This document shows, piece by piece, positions 32,620 through 43,620 of a stretch of DNA of 64,000 bases; the first letter of the stretch is position 1; each line of letters starts with the position of its first letter. Source of the stretch: Bufo bufo (taxonomy: Eukaryota; Chordata; Amphibia; Anura; Bufonidae); NCBI RefSeq assembly GCF_905171765.1, contig NC_053391.1:194442559-194506558 (forward strand), written 5' to 3'. The position numbers and the translations under genes were made by a program. Below the pieces are notes generated by a model that had not been told where the DNA came from, did no database searches, and worked only from the letters and a program-made list of their open reading frames with translations.

Positions 32620-33110
32620 TTAGGCTGCCATCGCTCCTAATGTTTTAGAGGGTCATCTCAGCAGCAGACCCTCACCCATAATGTTCTAGAGGGTCACCAG
32701 CAGGCCCTCGCCCATAATGTTTTAGAGGGTCACCAGCAGGCCCTCACCCCTAATGTTTTAGATGTTCAGATCAGCAGCAGGCACTCGCCACCTAATGTTT
32801 TAGAGCGTCAGCTCAGCAGCAGACCCTCACCTCTAATGTTTTAGATGGTCATCTCAGCAGCAGACCTTCACCCATAATGTTTAGATGGTCAACTCAGCAG
32901 CTGGCCCCCGGTCCTAATGTTTTAGATGGTCAGATCAGAAGCAGGCACTCGCTCCTAATGTTTTAGAGGGTCCGCTCAGCAGCAGACCCTCACCCCTAAT
33001 GTTTTAGATGGTCAGCTCAGCAGCAGACCCTCACCCCTAATGTTTTAGATGGTCAGATCAGCAGGCCCTTGCTCCTAATGTTTTTGAGGGTCACCAGCAG
33101 GCCATCAATC
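32620..33110. repeat. ~40-bp minisatellite downstream of relic B
   Basis: About twelve units of 'cccctaatgttttagatggt' plus 'cagctcagcagcagaccct'. It occupies the 3' region of relic B. Confidence 0.85.
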
Positions 33111-33760
33111 ATCATTTTTCAAGGGTGTGTATGATGCCCTCCTTTATGTGCAATAAAGGGTGTATTTTAGTGCTGGTTCCTTGTAATTTTTGGCAGCCCT
33201 TTCACTTAGTGCATAGGCTTTATGAGTGTAGGAGTCCCACTACCTGAACAAATGTACCACAATGTGAATGGGGCCCTCCTTTATGTGATATACAGGTTGT
33301 ATCGGAGTGTCTCTTCCTTGTAATTTTTGCCAGCACTTGCACTTTATATACAAGCAAATATACAGGAAAGAAGGTTTCCTGACAATGTTTCCTCTAAAAT
33401 GGATTTTATCTTTGGTTTTGTGCGTATTATTGTCAGTCTGTGTTGAGGGAAGTGTTGGATTTAAATATATATGTATGTATGCCCTTACATATATGCATAT
33501 ATTATGGCCCTTTTGCATGGGCAGGTCCAGGTGGTATGGGTGTATACATGGAGATGTATGCCCCCTTGTCAGCATACATCTCTATGTATAATATATCCAT
33601 ATGCAGGTGGGCTTATTACTACCCATTTATGATATTGTGTATATGTATATGCATGTGGATGTGCCCCAAACATCTATATGGATGTATATACCTAAGTGCC
33701 CCCAGGTTGGGTCGATATATATGATCCCCAGGTTGTGTAGTGTGTGTATGTGTGCATATA
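33111..33760. other. 3' region of relic B and AT-rich flank
   Basis: Two diverged copies of 'ccctcctttatgtgcaataa' plus 'ttccttgtaatttttgccag' (33,130-33,210 and 33,270-33,340), then TATATG-rich simple sequence to 33,755. No gene. Confidence 0.5.
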
Positions 33761-34699
33761 CAGTACAGACCAAAAGTTTGGACACACCTTCTCATTCAAA
33801 GAGTTTTCTTTATTTTCATGACTATGAAAATTGTAGATTCACGCTAAAGGCATCAAAACTATGAATTCACACATGTGGAATTATATACATAACAAACAAG
33901 TGTGAAACAACTGAAAATATGTCATATTCTAGGTTCTTCAAAGTAGCCACCTTTTGCTTTGATTACTGCTTTGCACACTCTTGGCATTCTCTTGATGAGC
34001 TTCAAGAGGTAGTCCCCTGAAATGGTTTTCACTTCACAGGTGTGCCCTGTCAGGTTTAATAAGTGGTATTTCTTGCCTTATAAATGGGGTTGGGACCATC
34101 AGTTGCGTTGAGGAGAAGTCAAGTGGATACACAGCTGATAGTCCTACTGAATAGACTGTTAGAATTTGTATTATGGCAAGAAAAAAGCAGCTAAGTAAAG
34201 CAAAACGAGTGGCCATCATTACTTTAAGAAATGAAGGTCAGTCAGTCAGCCGAAAAATTGGGAAAACTTTGAAAGTAAGGGCTATTTGACCATGAAGGAG
34301 AGTGATGGGGTGCTGCGCCAGATGACCTGGCCTCCACAGTCACCGGACCTGAACCCAATCGAGATGGTTTGGGGTAAGCTGGACCGCAGAGTAAAGGCAA
34401 AATGGCCAACAAGTGCTAAGCATCTCTGGGAACTCCTTCAAGACTGTTGGAAGACCATTTCAGGGGGCTACCTCTTGAAGCTCATCAAGAGAATGCCAAG
34501 AGTGTGCAAAGCAGTAATCAAAGAAAAAGGTGGCTACTTTGAAGAACCTAGAATATGACATATTTTCAGTTGTTTCACACTTGTTTGTTATGTATATGAT
34601 TCCACATGTGTTAATTCATAGTTTTGATGCCTTCATAGTCATGAAAATAAAGAAAACTCTTTGAATGAGAAGGTGTATCCAAACTTTTGGTCTGTACTG
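33761..34699 (+). mobile_element. Tc1-like element, internally deleted
   Basis: Bounded by TA dinucleotides at 33,759-33,760 and 34,700-34,701, with ends CAGTACAGACCAAAAGTTTG and its inverse. The inverted repeats are unusually long, about 250 bp per side, because the left one also contains the reverse complement of the transposase C-terminal coding sequence. Total 939 bp against about 1.6 kb for intact relatives. Confidence 0.9.
34174..34558 (+). pseudogene. Tc1 transposase, N and C termini only
   Basis: The start ARKKQLSKAKRVAIITLRNE with VSRKIGK is the helix-turn-helix DNA-binding end. A stop follows, then the frame from 34,286 reads KESDGVLRQMTWPPQSPDLN, PIEMVWGKLDRRVKAKWP and ends RMPRVCKAVIKEKGGYFEE. 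SPDLNPIE holds the last acidic residue of the DDE catalytic triad. The middle, including both catalytic aspartates, is deleted, so the element can only be moved in trans. Tc1 elements cut and paste at TA. Confidence 0.9.
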
Positions 34700-34701
34700 T
34701 A

Positions 34702-36474
34702 TATATATTGATCAGCCTGGTTCTGTTATGACGTGCGAGTGTGTGATGTTATGGTGTAGCAGCTGGGGGGGAGGCTTTCATTTACAGCTTGAGCAGGAAG
34801 TCCTTTGCTTCAGTTCAAGCATTCCATCACACGCCCACGATGATGTCATCACCCTCCTGTTGAAGAAGGAGGAGGGGGCTGCTTTTGGGCTATATTAGCC
34901 CAAGCAGGACAGAGGTGCGGCCTCTTGGAACCAGACTACAATCAGACACACATGGGAACAGCTCCCTGAAGGAAGAGAGGCCACATGCCCCTGGAGATGG
35001 CTGAGTAACCCTTTCCCTCCAGATCCCTAATACTCCTGCCCTGATTTACCCCTATTCCACCGACCATCCCCTAACCCTGGCTGCTGAACTGCCCTACCTC
35101 AGCACTAATCCTTGATGAGCCCGTACCCTTGAGGCAGCCCCAGTTACCCCTGTAGCTGCCCTGCAATCCTACCCCTTCACTGCTGCCTGCTTACCCCAGT
35201 AGCAGCTGAGTGTATGTTCCTTTGCTCCCATAGGGATAGCTTAGAGCCAGGTTGGGTGGGCTGCTAAGGAATGTATGTAAGTGTATTGTATAGTTAGAGT
35301 GGGGGGTGGAATTGTGCATTGTCTAGTGTAGTTAGGTTTGTATTGTGGTGTGTGCGTCTATATGTATATATATTTCTAACCATTGATCTATAAATATATA
35401 TAGATATAGCGTATAATTAGACTTGTAATATTGTCCCTGACCATTAACCCCTTCACTACATGCTGCCCTGCCTCAGCCCTGCTCTGCCCTGCAAGTCCCT
35501 GCAGAGCATTAACCCCCGCATTACCCTGTGTGTAGCCCCAGCAGTAGCCCCTTTACTGCTGCTGCCTTGTTAAACCTTTCTTGGGTTACCCCTGTATAGT
35601 TACTACCCCGTGTTCCCTGGCCTGTATGTATTAACTCCTGCAGTGCCACAATTGTGTGATTAAACCCCTTGTACCCCGTAGGGACAGTGAGTAGCCAGGC
35701 GGGTGGTTTACTGATATTTGTGTGTATGTAAGTGTATTATTGTAATTGTAGTTAGATCCTGGGGAGGACTTGGGACTGTGTTAGTGTAGTTAGAACCGTA
35801 TTAGTGTGTTGTTATAGTGTGTTTACTTATATTGCTGTGTGCTGCTATAAATATATATATCTATTCCATTGATATAGATATCTATAATTATAAGCAAATA
35901 TTAGACTGTTACGTATAGTTTGTTAATAAATACCTTATTGAAGCACAGTGTGTAGTCTTTTGTAGTAGTAAGGCGCCGCAGCAATAGCCGCAGGTAGTTC
36001 AGTGGAGTGTATAGGTAACAGAGGTAGTTAGCTAGTTAACCTAGATAGGTTAGTTATATTATGATTTAGGCATAAATAGGCGGAGTCGTCATTATATGAT
36101 TTACGCCTATTTATGAATATTAGTTTTTGAGATTTGCATAAATATCAATAATTAATATCCCCTTTAACAGTCTGTAAAAGTGGCGTACTACTCGGACAAC
36201 ATCTTTCCCAGCAGCGACCTGGGAGTACAAGATGCCTCCAGACATCCTCTTCATGCTGTTCCCGAACCATTTTAGTGGTGTTTCCATAAATTTCTGACCT
36301 TTTCCTGTGAACCAGACAACCCTCCACTCTTCAGAACAGAGGGTGCCTGGTTTAATGCTCGGGTTCTCCCATTGACTTCCATTGTGCTCGGTAGAGCACC
36401 CGAACGTCCCGAAGTGTTCTACTTGAGCACCCAAGCAAACGGGGACTTTACTTTGGTGCTCGACCAACACTACA
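34702..36474. other. Unassigned region with a duplicated ~400-bp unit
   Basis: Two diverged tandem copies, about 35,040-35,450 and 35,460-35,925, share 'agggacagtgagtagccagg'-like, 'gtatgtaagtgtattgta' and 'ctataaatatatata' wording. The stretch from 34,725 (tgttatgacg) to 35,993 looks LTR-like (TATA-like 'ctatattagccc', AATAAA near 35,924) but no second LTR or flanking duplication was found. An inverted 'cataaataggcg' / 'cgcctatttatg' lies at 36,071-36,116. 36,110-36,470 is degraded hAT/MITE sequence ending 'gtgctcgaccaacacta'. Confidence 0.4.
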
Positions 36475-36627
36475 AATAATACTTTTTTTTGCCACTAATA
36501 CACTCCAAAAAGGGCTGTAATTTTTTCACTTCACCACACAACGGCTAATAAGACCTTTTTTTTCCAGACTTATGCACGCCAAAAAAGGATTTCTAACATA
36601 TAACTGCACCGCTGAACGGCAAATAAG
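36475..36627. repeat. Fragment of hAT 5' leader tandem repeat
   Basis: Units matching 27,350-27,690 (aataatactttttttgccac, acttcaccacacaacggc). It is the site into which the large outer hAT apparently inserted. Confidence 0.7.
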
Positions 36628-36899
36628 TAGAGTTGAGCGGACAACTGGATGTTCGGGTTCGACGGGTTCGGCCGAACTTTGGAAAAAAGTTCTAGTTCGG
36701 GACCCGAACTTGACCCCGAACTCGAACCCCATTGAAGTTAATGGGGACCCGAACTTTTGAGCACTAAAATGGCTGTAGAAATGTCATGGAAAGGGCTAGA
36801 GGGCTGCAAATGGCATCAAAATGTGGTTAAGAGCATGGCAAGTGCTCTTCAAACAAATGTGGATAGGGAATTGATTTTAAATAATATAAAAAACGTAAA

Positions 36900-37280
36900 A
36901 ATTAAAAATAATAATCTTGATCTAGGAGGACGAGGTCCATATGGAGTAGGAGGTTGAGGAGGTGGTAGATGTGGCGGTGTAGGTGGAAGCGGCGGTGGAG
37001 GAGGAGGAGGTAGCCTACACTGCTATTTTGGTTTTAAATTTATTTTTATTTTTTTAAATTAGGGTACACCCCAAAACATTGGGAAATATAACCTGTGATA
37101 ACCCCCTGAAGTCGTGCTAAACACACGTTCAGACAATACACTGGCTGCAGGGCAGGCCAGCACCTCCAAAAGGTAAAGGGCAAGCTCAGGCCATGTGCCC
37201 AATTTGGAGACCCAGAAGTTGCAGGGGCTGACCCCTGTCAGTCAGTTCGTGTAGGCGTGTGCAAACTTACTGCCCCACCA
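36900..37280 (-). pseudogene. Duplicate fragment of hAT 3' end
   Basis: A GGA-rich tract (36,928-37,012), AT-rich spacer and then 'cacgttcagacaatacactg' matching the C-terminal coding region at 41,158-41,330. It is a second, diverged copy of the transposase end beside the left terminus and stops at about 37,280, where 18S-like sequence begins. Confidence 0.65.
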
Positions 37281-37439
37281 TGTCGCACTTCCTCGCGATG
37301 TTCACGATCCAATTTAATATCTGCTCTATCAACTTTCGATGTTCTTTTCTGCGACTACCATGGTGATCACGGGTGGCGGGGAATCAAGGTTCCACGCCGG
37401 AGAGGGAGCGTGAGAAAGAGAGACCACATCCAAGGGAGG
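37281..37439 (+). other. 18S rRNA-derived fragment, copy 1
   Basis: The stretch reads like the 5' domain of vertebrate 18S rRNA: 'ctatcaactttcgatg', 'ctaccatggtgatcacgggt', 'cggggaatcaaggttc', 'ccggagagggagcgtgag' and 'agaccacatccaaggg' in the correct order and spacing. By eye about 85% of bases match over the best 119 bp (37,321-37,439). It is degraded and inside a transposon, so not a functional rRNA. Confidence 0.82.
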
Positions 37440-37730
37440 ATTCATTTTTTCAAATTTAAAATTATAGAGTTGAATTATGGGACAAATTATTAAAGCATAA
37501 AAGTGTGACAACTTTTTAAAGTTTAAGCATTGAATAAAAGGATGTGGCGCGCATTAATTACTGAAAAATGTATTAAATTTTATTCCCTGTCACCTATGCA
37601 GAGCAGGGGTTTCTATCCGGCAAAATTAGAAAAATGTCACCTGACAATGTAATTGACGATTTTTTTAAATTTATGTTCCTGTCACCTATGTAGAGGTGCC
37701 CCAGTGACATCCACCATCCATTTGGATATC

Positions 37731-37847
37731 TTCTCTATCAACTTTCGATGTTCTTTTCTGAGCCTACCATGTTGATCACGGTTATCGGCGAATCAGGGTT
37801 CCACACCAGAGAGGGAGCGTGAGAAAAAGAGACCAAATTTAAGGGAG
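37731..37847 (+). other. 18S rRNA-derived fragment, copy 2
   Basis: A second copy of the same 18S block ('ctctatcaactttcgatgtt', 'agcctaccatgttgatcacg', 'gcgaatcagggttccac', 'agagagggagcgtgag'). It shares 'gttcttttctg' and 'ttccac' with copy 1, so both descend from one captured piece that later duplicated. Weaker similarity extends upstream to about 37,695. Confidence 0.8.
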
Positions 37848-37872
37848 ATAAATTTATTTTAAAAAATTGGGA

Positions 37873-38110
37873 TCGAGCGGAAATGTGGGAAAAGCTATTA
37901 AGGCGCAAATGTGGGACAAAATACAGAAGCCCAAATGTGGGCCAAAAGAGTCAAGCGGAAATGTGGGAAAAGCTATTAAGGCACAAATGTTGTACCGATT
38001 ACAGAAGCCCAAATGTGGGCCAAAAGAGTCAAGCGGAAATGTGGGAAAAGCTATTGAGGCGCTATTGTTGGCCAAAAGAGTATAATGGAAATGTGGGACA
38101 AATTATTGTA
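37873..38110. repeat. 78-bp tandem repeat, about three copies
   Basis: Unit 'aagcggaaatgtgggaaaag', 'ctattaaggcgcaaatgt', 'acagaagcccaaatgtgggc', starting near 37,875, 37,953 and 38,031. A multiple of three, so the overlapping open frames are artefacts. Confidence 0.85.
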
Positions 38111-38555
38111 GTGCAAATGTGGTACAACTTGTTTAAGTTTAAGCATTGAATCAAAGGAGGTGGCGCGCATCAATTAAAGAAACATTTCAGAAATTTTATT
38201 CCCTGTCAACTATGCAGAGCAGGGGTTTATTCACGTCTAAAATTGTATAATGTCAACCCAAGAATGTAACAGAAAAATTACAGAAATGTATTAACCTGTC
38301 TACTTGGTAGAGCAGAGGTCTATGACAGAAAAAAATTGTTTATTGTCACCCGAAATGTAAAAGAAAAATGATTAAAATTTATTAAGCTGTTAACTAGGTA
38401 GAGGAGGGGTATATTACACCCAAAAATTGGTGAATTTGACCCTAAAATGTAAAATGTGTTTTTTTTTTTCCTGTCTACTAGGTATAGCAGTGGTACATCA
38501 CACCAAAAAATTTGTGAATTTCACCCGAAAATGTAAGTGACAATTTCTTTTTGTT

Positions 38556-40684
38556 TAGGCCTCCTGCACACGAACGTATTTTTTTGCGGTCCGCAAAAAC
38601 GGGTCCCGTTTTTCCGTGATCCGTGACCATTTTTTCGTCCGTGGGTCTTCCTTGATTTTTGGAGGATCCACGGACATGAAAAAAAAGTCGTTTTGGTGTC
38701 CGCCTGGCCGTGCGGAGCCAAACGGATCCGTCCTGAATTACAATGCAAGTCAATGGGGACGGATCCGTTTGACGTTGACACAATATGGCGCCATTTCAAA
38801 CGGATCCGTCCCCATTGACTTTCAATGTAAAGTCTGGAGTCCCTTTTATACCATTGGATCGGAGTTTTCTCCAATCCGATGGTATATTTTAACTTGAAGC
38901 GTCCCCATCACCATGGGAACGCCTCTATGTTAGAATATACTGTCGGATATGAGTTAGATCGTGAAACCTCATTTCCGACAGTATATTCTAACACAGAGGC
39001 GTTCCCATGGTGATGGGGACGCTTCTAGTTAGAATATACTACAAACTGTGTACATGACTGCCCCCTGCTGCCTAGCAGCATCCGATCTCTTACAGGGGGC
39101 TGTGATCAGCACAATTAACCCTTCAGGTGCCGCACCTGAAGGGGTTAATTGTGCTATCATATCCCCCTGTAAGAGATCAGGGCTGCCAGGCAGCAGGGGG
39201 CAGACCCCCCCCCCCTCCCCCCTCCCCAGTTTGAATATCATTGGTGGCCAGAGCGGCCCCCCCTTCCTCCCTCTATTGTAATAATTCCTTGGTGGCACAG
39301 TGTGCGCCCCCCCGCCCCCCCCCCCCCTTCCTCCCTCTATTGTAATAAATCGTTGGTGGCACAGTGTGCACCCCCCCCCTTCCTCCCTCTATTGTAATAA
39401 TTCGTTGGTGGCACAGTGTGCGCCCCCCCCCCTTCCTCCCTCTATTGTAATCGTTGGTGGCACAGTGTGCGCTCCCCATTGGCCCCCCTCCCTCTATAGC
39501 ATTAACAACATTGGTGGCCAGTGTGCGGCCTCCCATCTAGCCCCCCCCCCCATCATTGGTGGCAGCGGGTTACTAGCAGTAGTGATTCATACTTACCTGG
39601 GAGCTGCGATGTCTGCTTCCGGCCGGGAGCTCCCCCTACTGGTAAGTGACAGTTCATTTAGCAATGACACTTACCAGTAGGTGGAGCTCCCGGCCGGACA
39701 CGAACATCGCAGCAGCCGGTAAGTATTAATCTTCTACTATTGTACTATTGCTAAGTAACCATGGCAACCAGCGTCCTGGTTGCCATGGTTACCGATCGGA
39801 ACCCCAGCGATTAAACTGGGACTCCGATCGGAACTCCGCTGCCACCAATGATGGGGGGGGGGGGGAGATGGGAGGCCGCACACTGGCCACCAATGTTGTT
39901 AATGCTATGGAGGGAGGGGGGGCCGATGGGGGGCGCACACTGTGCCACCAACTAATTATTACAATAGAGGGAGGAAGGGGGGGGGGGCGCACACTGTGCC
40001 ACCAACGAATAATTACAATAGAGGGAGGGGGGGGGGGGCCGCACTGGCCCCCAATGATATTTAAACTGGGGAGGGGGGGGGAGGGTCTGCCCCCTGCTGC
40101 CTGGCAGCCCTGATCTCTTATAGGGGGCCGTGATCAGCACAATTAACCCCTTCAGGTGCCGCACCTGAAGGGGTTAATTGTGCTGATCACGGCCCCCTGT
40201 AAGAGATCGGGTGCTGCCAGGCAGCAGGGGGCAGTCTTGTACAAAGTTTGTAGTGTATTCTAACTAGAAGCGTCTCCATCACCATGGGAACGCTTCTGTG
40301 TTAGAATATACTGTCGGTTCTGAGTTTTCACGAAGTGAAAACTCAGCTTTGAAAAAGCTTTTATGCAGACGGATCTTCGGATCCGTCTGTATAAAAACTA
40401 ACCTACGGCCACGGATCACGGACACGGATGCCAATCTTGTGTGCATCCGTGTTCTTTCACGGACCCATTGACTTGAATGGGTCCGTGAACCGTTGGCCGT
40501 GAAAAAAATAGGACAGGTCATATTTTTTTCACGGCCAGTAAACACGGATCACGGATGCGGCTGCAAAACGGTGCATTTTCGGATTTTTCCACGGACCCAT
40601 TGAAAGTCAATGGGTCCGCGAAAAAAAGCGGAAAACGGCACAACGGCCACGGGTGCACACAACGGTCGTGTGCAGGAGGCCTTA
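38556..40684. mobile_element. Giant foldback MITE (family A ends)
   Basis: A 2.1-kb imperfect inverted repeat centred near 39,655. Its tips are 'aggcctcctgcacacgaacg' and '...cggtcgtgtgcaggaggcct'. Each arm carries its own palindrome: 39,059-39,204 and 40,089-40,234, both centred on 'aggtgccgcacct'. The arms also hold mirrored ~60-bp units (ccttcctccctctattgtaa, 39,255-39,500, with inverse at 39,890-40,060) and C- or G-runs. It splits one unit of the outer hAT's 110-bp array. No coding. Confidence 0.82.
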
Positions 40685-42351
40685 ACCTGTCTACTAGGTA
40701 TAGCAGTGGTACTATACACCCAAAAATTGGTGAATTTCACCTGAAAATGTAAATGTAGTGAAATGATATAAAATAAAATATGTACAAATAAAAAAAAAAT
40801 TGATTTATGAGGTGGAGTTCCATATGGAGTAGGAGTTTGAGGAGGCGGTGGACGTAGTGGTGTAGGTGGAAGCGGCGGTGGAGGAGGACGAGATAACCAA
40901 CACAGGTTATTGGTTTAAATTTTATTTTTTAAAATTAGGGTACACTCTAAAAGAGTGTGAAATATCCAAAATGCAAGAATGAGCAATTGCGCTGCAGTAT
41001 AACAATGACTGGTTAATGCCGGTACACATGTCTATTCTGCACAAGGTAAGGACAAGACCTGAGGGATCCATGCCTGGTTCATTTTAATGAACGTGAGCTT
41101 GTCCACATTGGCTGTGGACAGGCGGCTGCGCTTGTCTGTGATGACGCCCCCTGCCGTGCTAAACACACGTTCAGATAATACACTGGCTGCAGGGCAGGCC
41201 AGCACCTCCAAGGCGTAAAGGGCAAGCTCAGGCCATGTGCCCAATTTGGAGAACCAGAAGTTGAAGGGGGCAGTCATTCAGTACGAGTAGGCGTGTGCAC
41301 ACAATACTGCTCCAACATGTTGGTGAAATGCAGGGCCGTCTTTAATATTGATTGTACCCTGGGCAAGAATTTACTTGGGCCCCCTGGATCCCACCTTCCC
41401 ACACCCTAGCAGGCAATCACACCCTCCACCACGACACACATACAACCTCATCAATACAATGCACAGGAATGTGCAGTGTGTGAGTATATCATTGCCAACC
41501 CACTGCTTTCCCATAGGGAAGCATTGGGAGGCTATTGCGCATGCGTGGCTTCATAGAGATGCTTTGAAGCAATGCATTTCTATGAGGAGTGTTTAGCGTG
41601 AATGCCAGTGTTGGACGTTGTGCAGCACTGGGCTAGGAAGCACCTCTAGTGTCCGTCTGATGAGTGGCCACTAGATGTGTTCCTTGGCAGTAATGTAAAT
41701 ACTGCCTTTTTTTCTGAAAAGGCAGTGTTTACATTAAAAAGCTTGCAGAGACGCGCTATAGCCACCAGAACTACTACGTTTAGCTGTTGTGGTTCTGGTG
41801 ACTATAGTGTCCCTTAATATAGAGGGGGGGAAAGAATCAGCACAAAAGTATCAAATAATATGGCTGTATCATTATTCTAAAAATTAAAAAAGTACAACTT
41901 CTGACACAAATATATAGTATTTTTTTTTTTACAATGTGCAGATAATACTGTACTACTAACCCCTCCATCCACTCCTCCACCCACCATCTCCAACCACCCA
42001 GCACCCTTACTCACATAATACAAGTAATATCTATAATATAGCTTACAGTGAATGACTGTAAATACTTACAGTTCTGAAGACTCCAGCGGCTCCGGATCAG
42101 TGCTCTGGGCAGCTGGGCTCAGGGCTGGAAGAGGGCACCGCTCTGCAGTTCAGGAAGGAGACCGGGGCTCGGGTCACCCTAGCGTTGCAGTGCCTCTGTG
42201 CAGTGTGGGACTGGGGTACTTAGGGCCCACCTTAGGGCTCCTGAACACTAACTTATTTTTTTTTTTCCCCATGTCTGTACCGTTCAATTCACTTCAATGG
42301 GGCTGAGAAAAAAAAAAAAAGACTCAGTGTCCATTCTGTGTCTGTATGTCT

Positions 42352-42556
42352 TTTCCATCACATTATACACAGCACATATTCGTGGTTATTATCACTGTGT
42401 AATCCAGCAGCGGTGGCCGTGCTTGCACACTATAGGTAAAGGTGTTGGCCTATGAGCACTTCCAGCCTTTCCCTATAGTATGTAAGCACGGCCACCACTG
42501 ACGGATTACATGATGGTAACAACCACGGATACGTGCTGTGTATAATGTGATGGAAA
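42352..42556. repeat. Imperfect inverted repeat (~90-bp arms)
   Basis: 'tttccatcacattatacaca' with 'gtggccgtgcttgcacacta' is mirrored by 'tagtatgtaagcacggccac' and 'tgtgtataatgtgatggaaa'. Probably a small MITE inside the hAT. Confidence 0.75.
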
Positions 42557-42929
42557 GGAGGCAATATGGAGTATCACAATACATTAGTAAGTGCCTTTTA
42601 TTAACTGCATGATAAATGCCATTTACTGAAGTGAGACAAACCCTTTAACCCATTTAAAGAGGACCTTTTATGGGTCCAGACATTATAAAATAAGTGGCAC
42701 GTTAGGTAGGGCATCAAACAGGGATCTAATAGAGCTTACTATTATTCCTGGGTGCGGCTCCGTTCGCCCGCTGTGCCCCTGTTTAATTATCGCACCTGGT
42801 ATGCAAATTACTAGCATCGGAACAGGGAGCAGATGCCAGGGTTTCTCAATTTGCGTCTCCTTCTCCCTGGCTGTAGCGATGTCCAATCACAGCCAGAGCG
42901 TCACAGCCAGGGAAAAAGAAACCTTCAGA

Positions 42930-43620
42930 AACATTACATCATATGTGACCGATATCAGCCGCTCCTCTTATAACGCTCCAGTACTGATATAACTTCCAGG
43001 GACATTACATCATATATTGGGCAGACTAGATGGGCCAAATGGTTCTTATCTGCCGACACATTCTATGTTTCTATGTTTCTATGACTGATATCAGCCGCTC
43101 CTCTTATAACGCTCCAGCGCTGATATAACCTCCAGAGACATTACATCATATGTGACCGATATCAGCCGCTCCTCTTATAACGCTCCAGTACTGATATAAC
43201 CTCCAGAGACATTACATCATATATTGGGCAGACTAGATGTGCCAAATGGTTCTTATATGCCAACACATTCTATGTTTCTATGTCTGATATCAGCCGCTCC
43301 TCTTATAACGCTCCAGTACTGATATAACCTCCAGAGACATTACATCACATGTGACTGATATCGGTCACTCCTCTTATAATGCTCCATTACTGATATAACC
43401 TCCAGAGACATTACATCCTATGTGACCGATATCAGCCGCTCCTCTTATAACGCTCCAGCGCTGATATAACCTCCAGAGACATTACATCATATGTGACTGA
43501 TATCAGCCGCTCCTCTTATAACGCTCCAGTACTGATATAACTTCCAGAGACATTACATCCTATGTGACCGATATCAGATGCTCCTCTTATAATGCTCCAG
43601 CACTGATATAAACTCCAGAG
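42930..43620. repeat. 71-bp satellite with embedded LINE tails
   Basis: About eight units of 'gacattacatcatatgtgac', 'cgatatcagccgctcctctt', 'ataacgctccagtactgata' and 'taacctccaga'. Two units contain the same insertion of a LINE 3' tail (43,016-43,084 and 43,222-43,283). Confidence 0.85.
43016..43084 (+). mobile_element. LINE 3' tail fragment inside satellite
   Basis: 'attgggcagactagatgggc' through 'acacattctatgtttctatg' matches the 3' end of the LINE at 11,440-11,500. A second copy with a few changes is at 43,222-43,283 at the same place in the satellite unit. Confidence 0.85.

Larger units (their letters stand above)
37541..38550. repeat. ~110-bp array around the 18S fragments
   Basis: Diverged units with 'cctgtcacctatgcagagca' then 'ggggtttctatccggcaaaa' then 'atgtcacctgacaatgtaa', at about 37,588, 37,680, 38,200, 38,305, 38,395 and 38,470, with one more after the giant MITE (40,686-40,755). 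Two units carry 'ggtggcgcgcatcaatta', which may be 18S-derived too. Confidence 0.7.

Noticed and set aside
34725..35993. Solo LTR (TG...CA) of about 1.27 kb
   Set aside because: TATA-like and AATAAA motifs exist, but no direct duplication flanks the proposed ends and the interior is a duplicated unit.
37281..37847. Functional 18S rRNA gene
   Set aside because: Only about 160 bp of the 5' domain is present, twice, with about 15% differences and inside a transposon.
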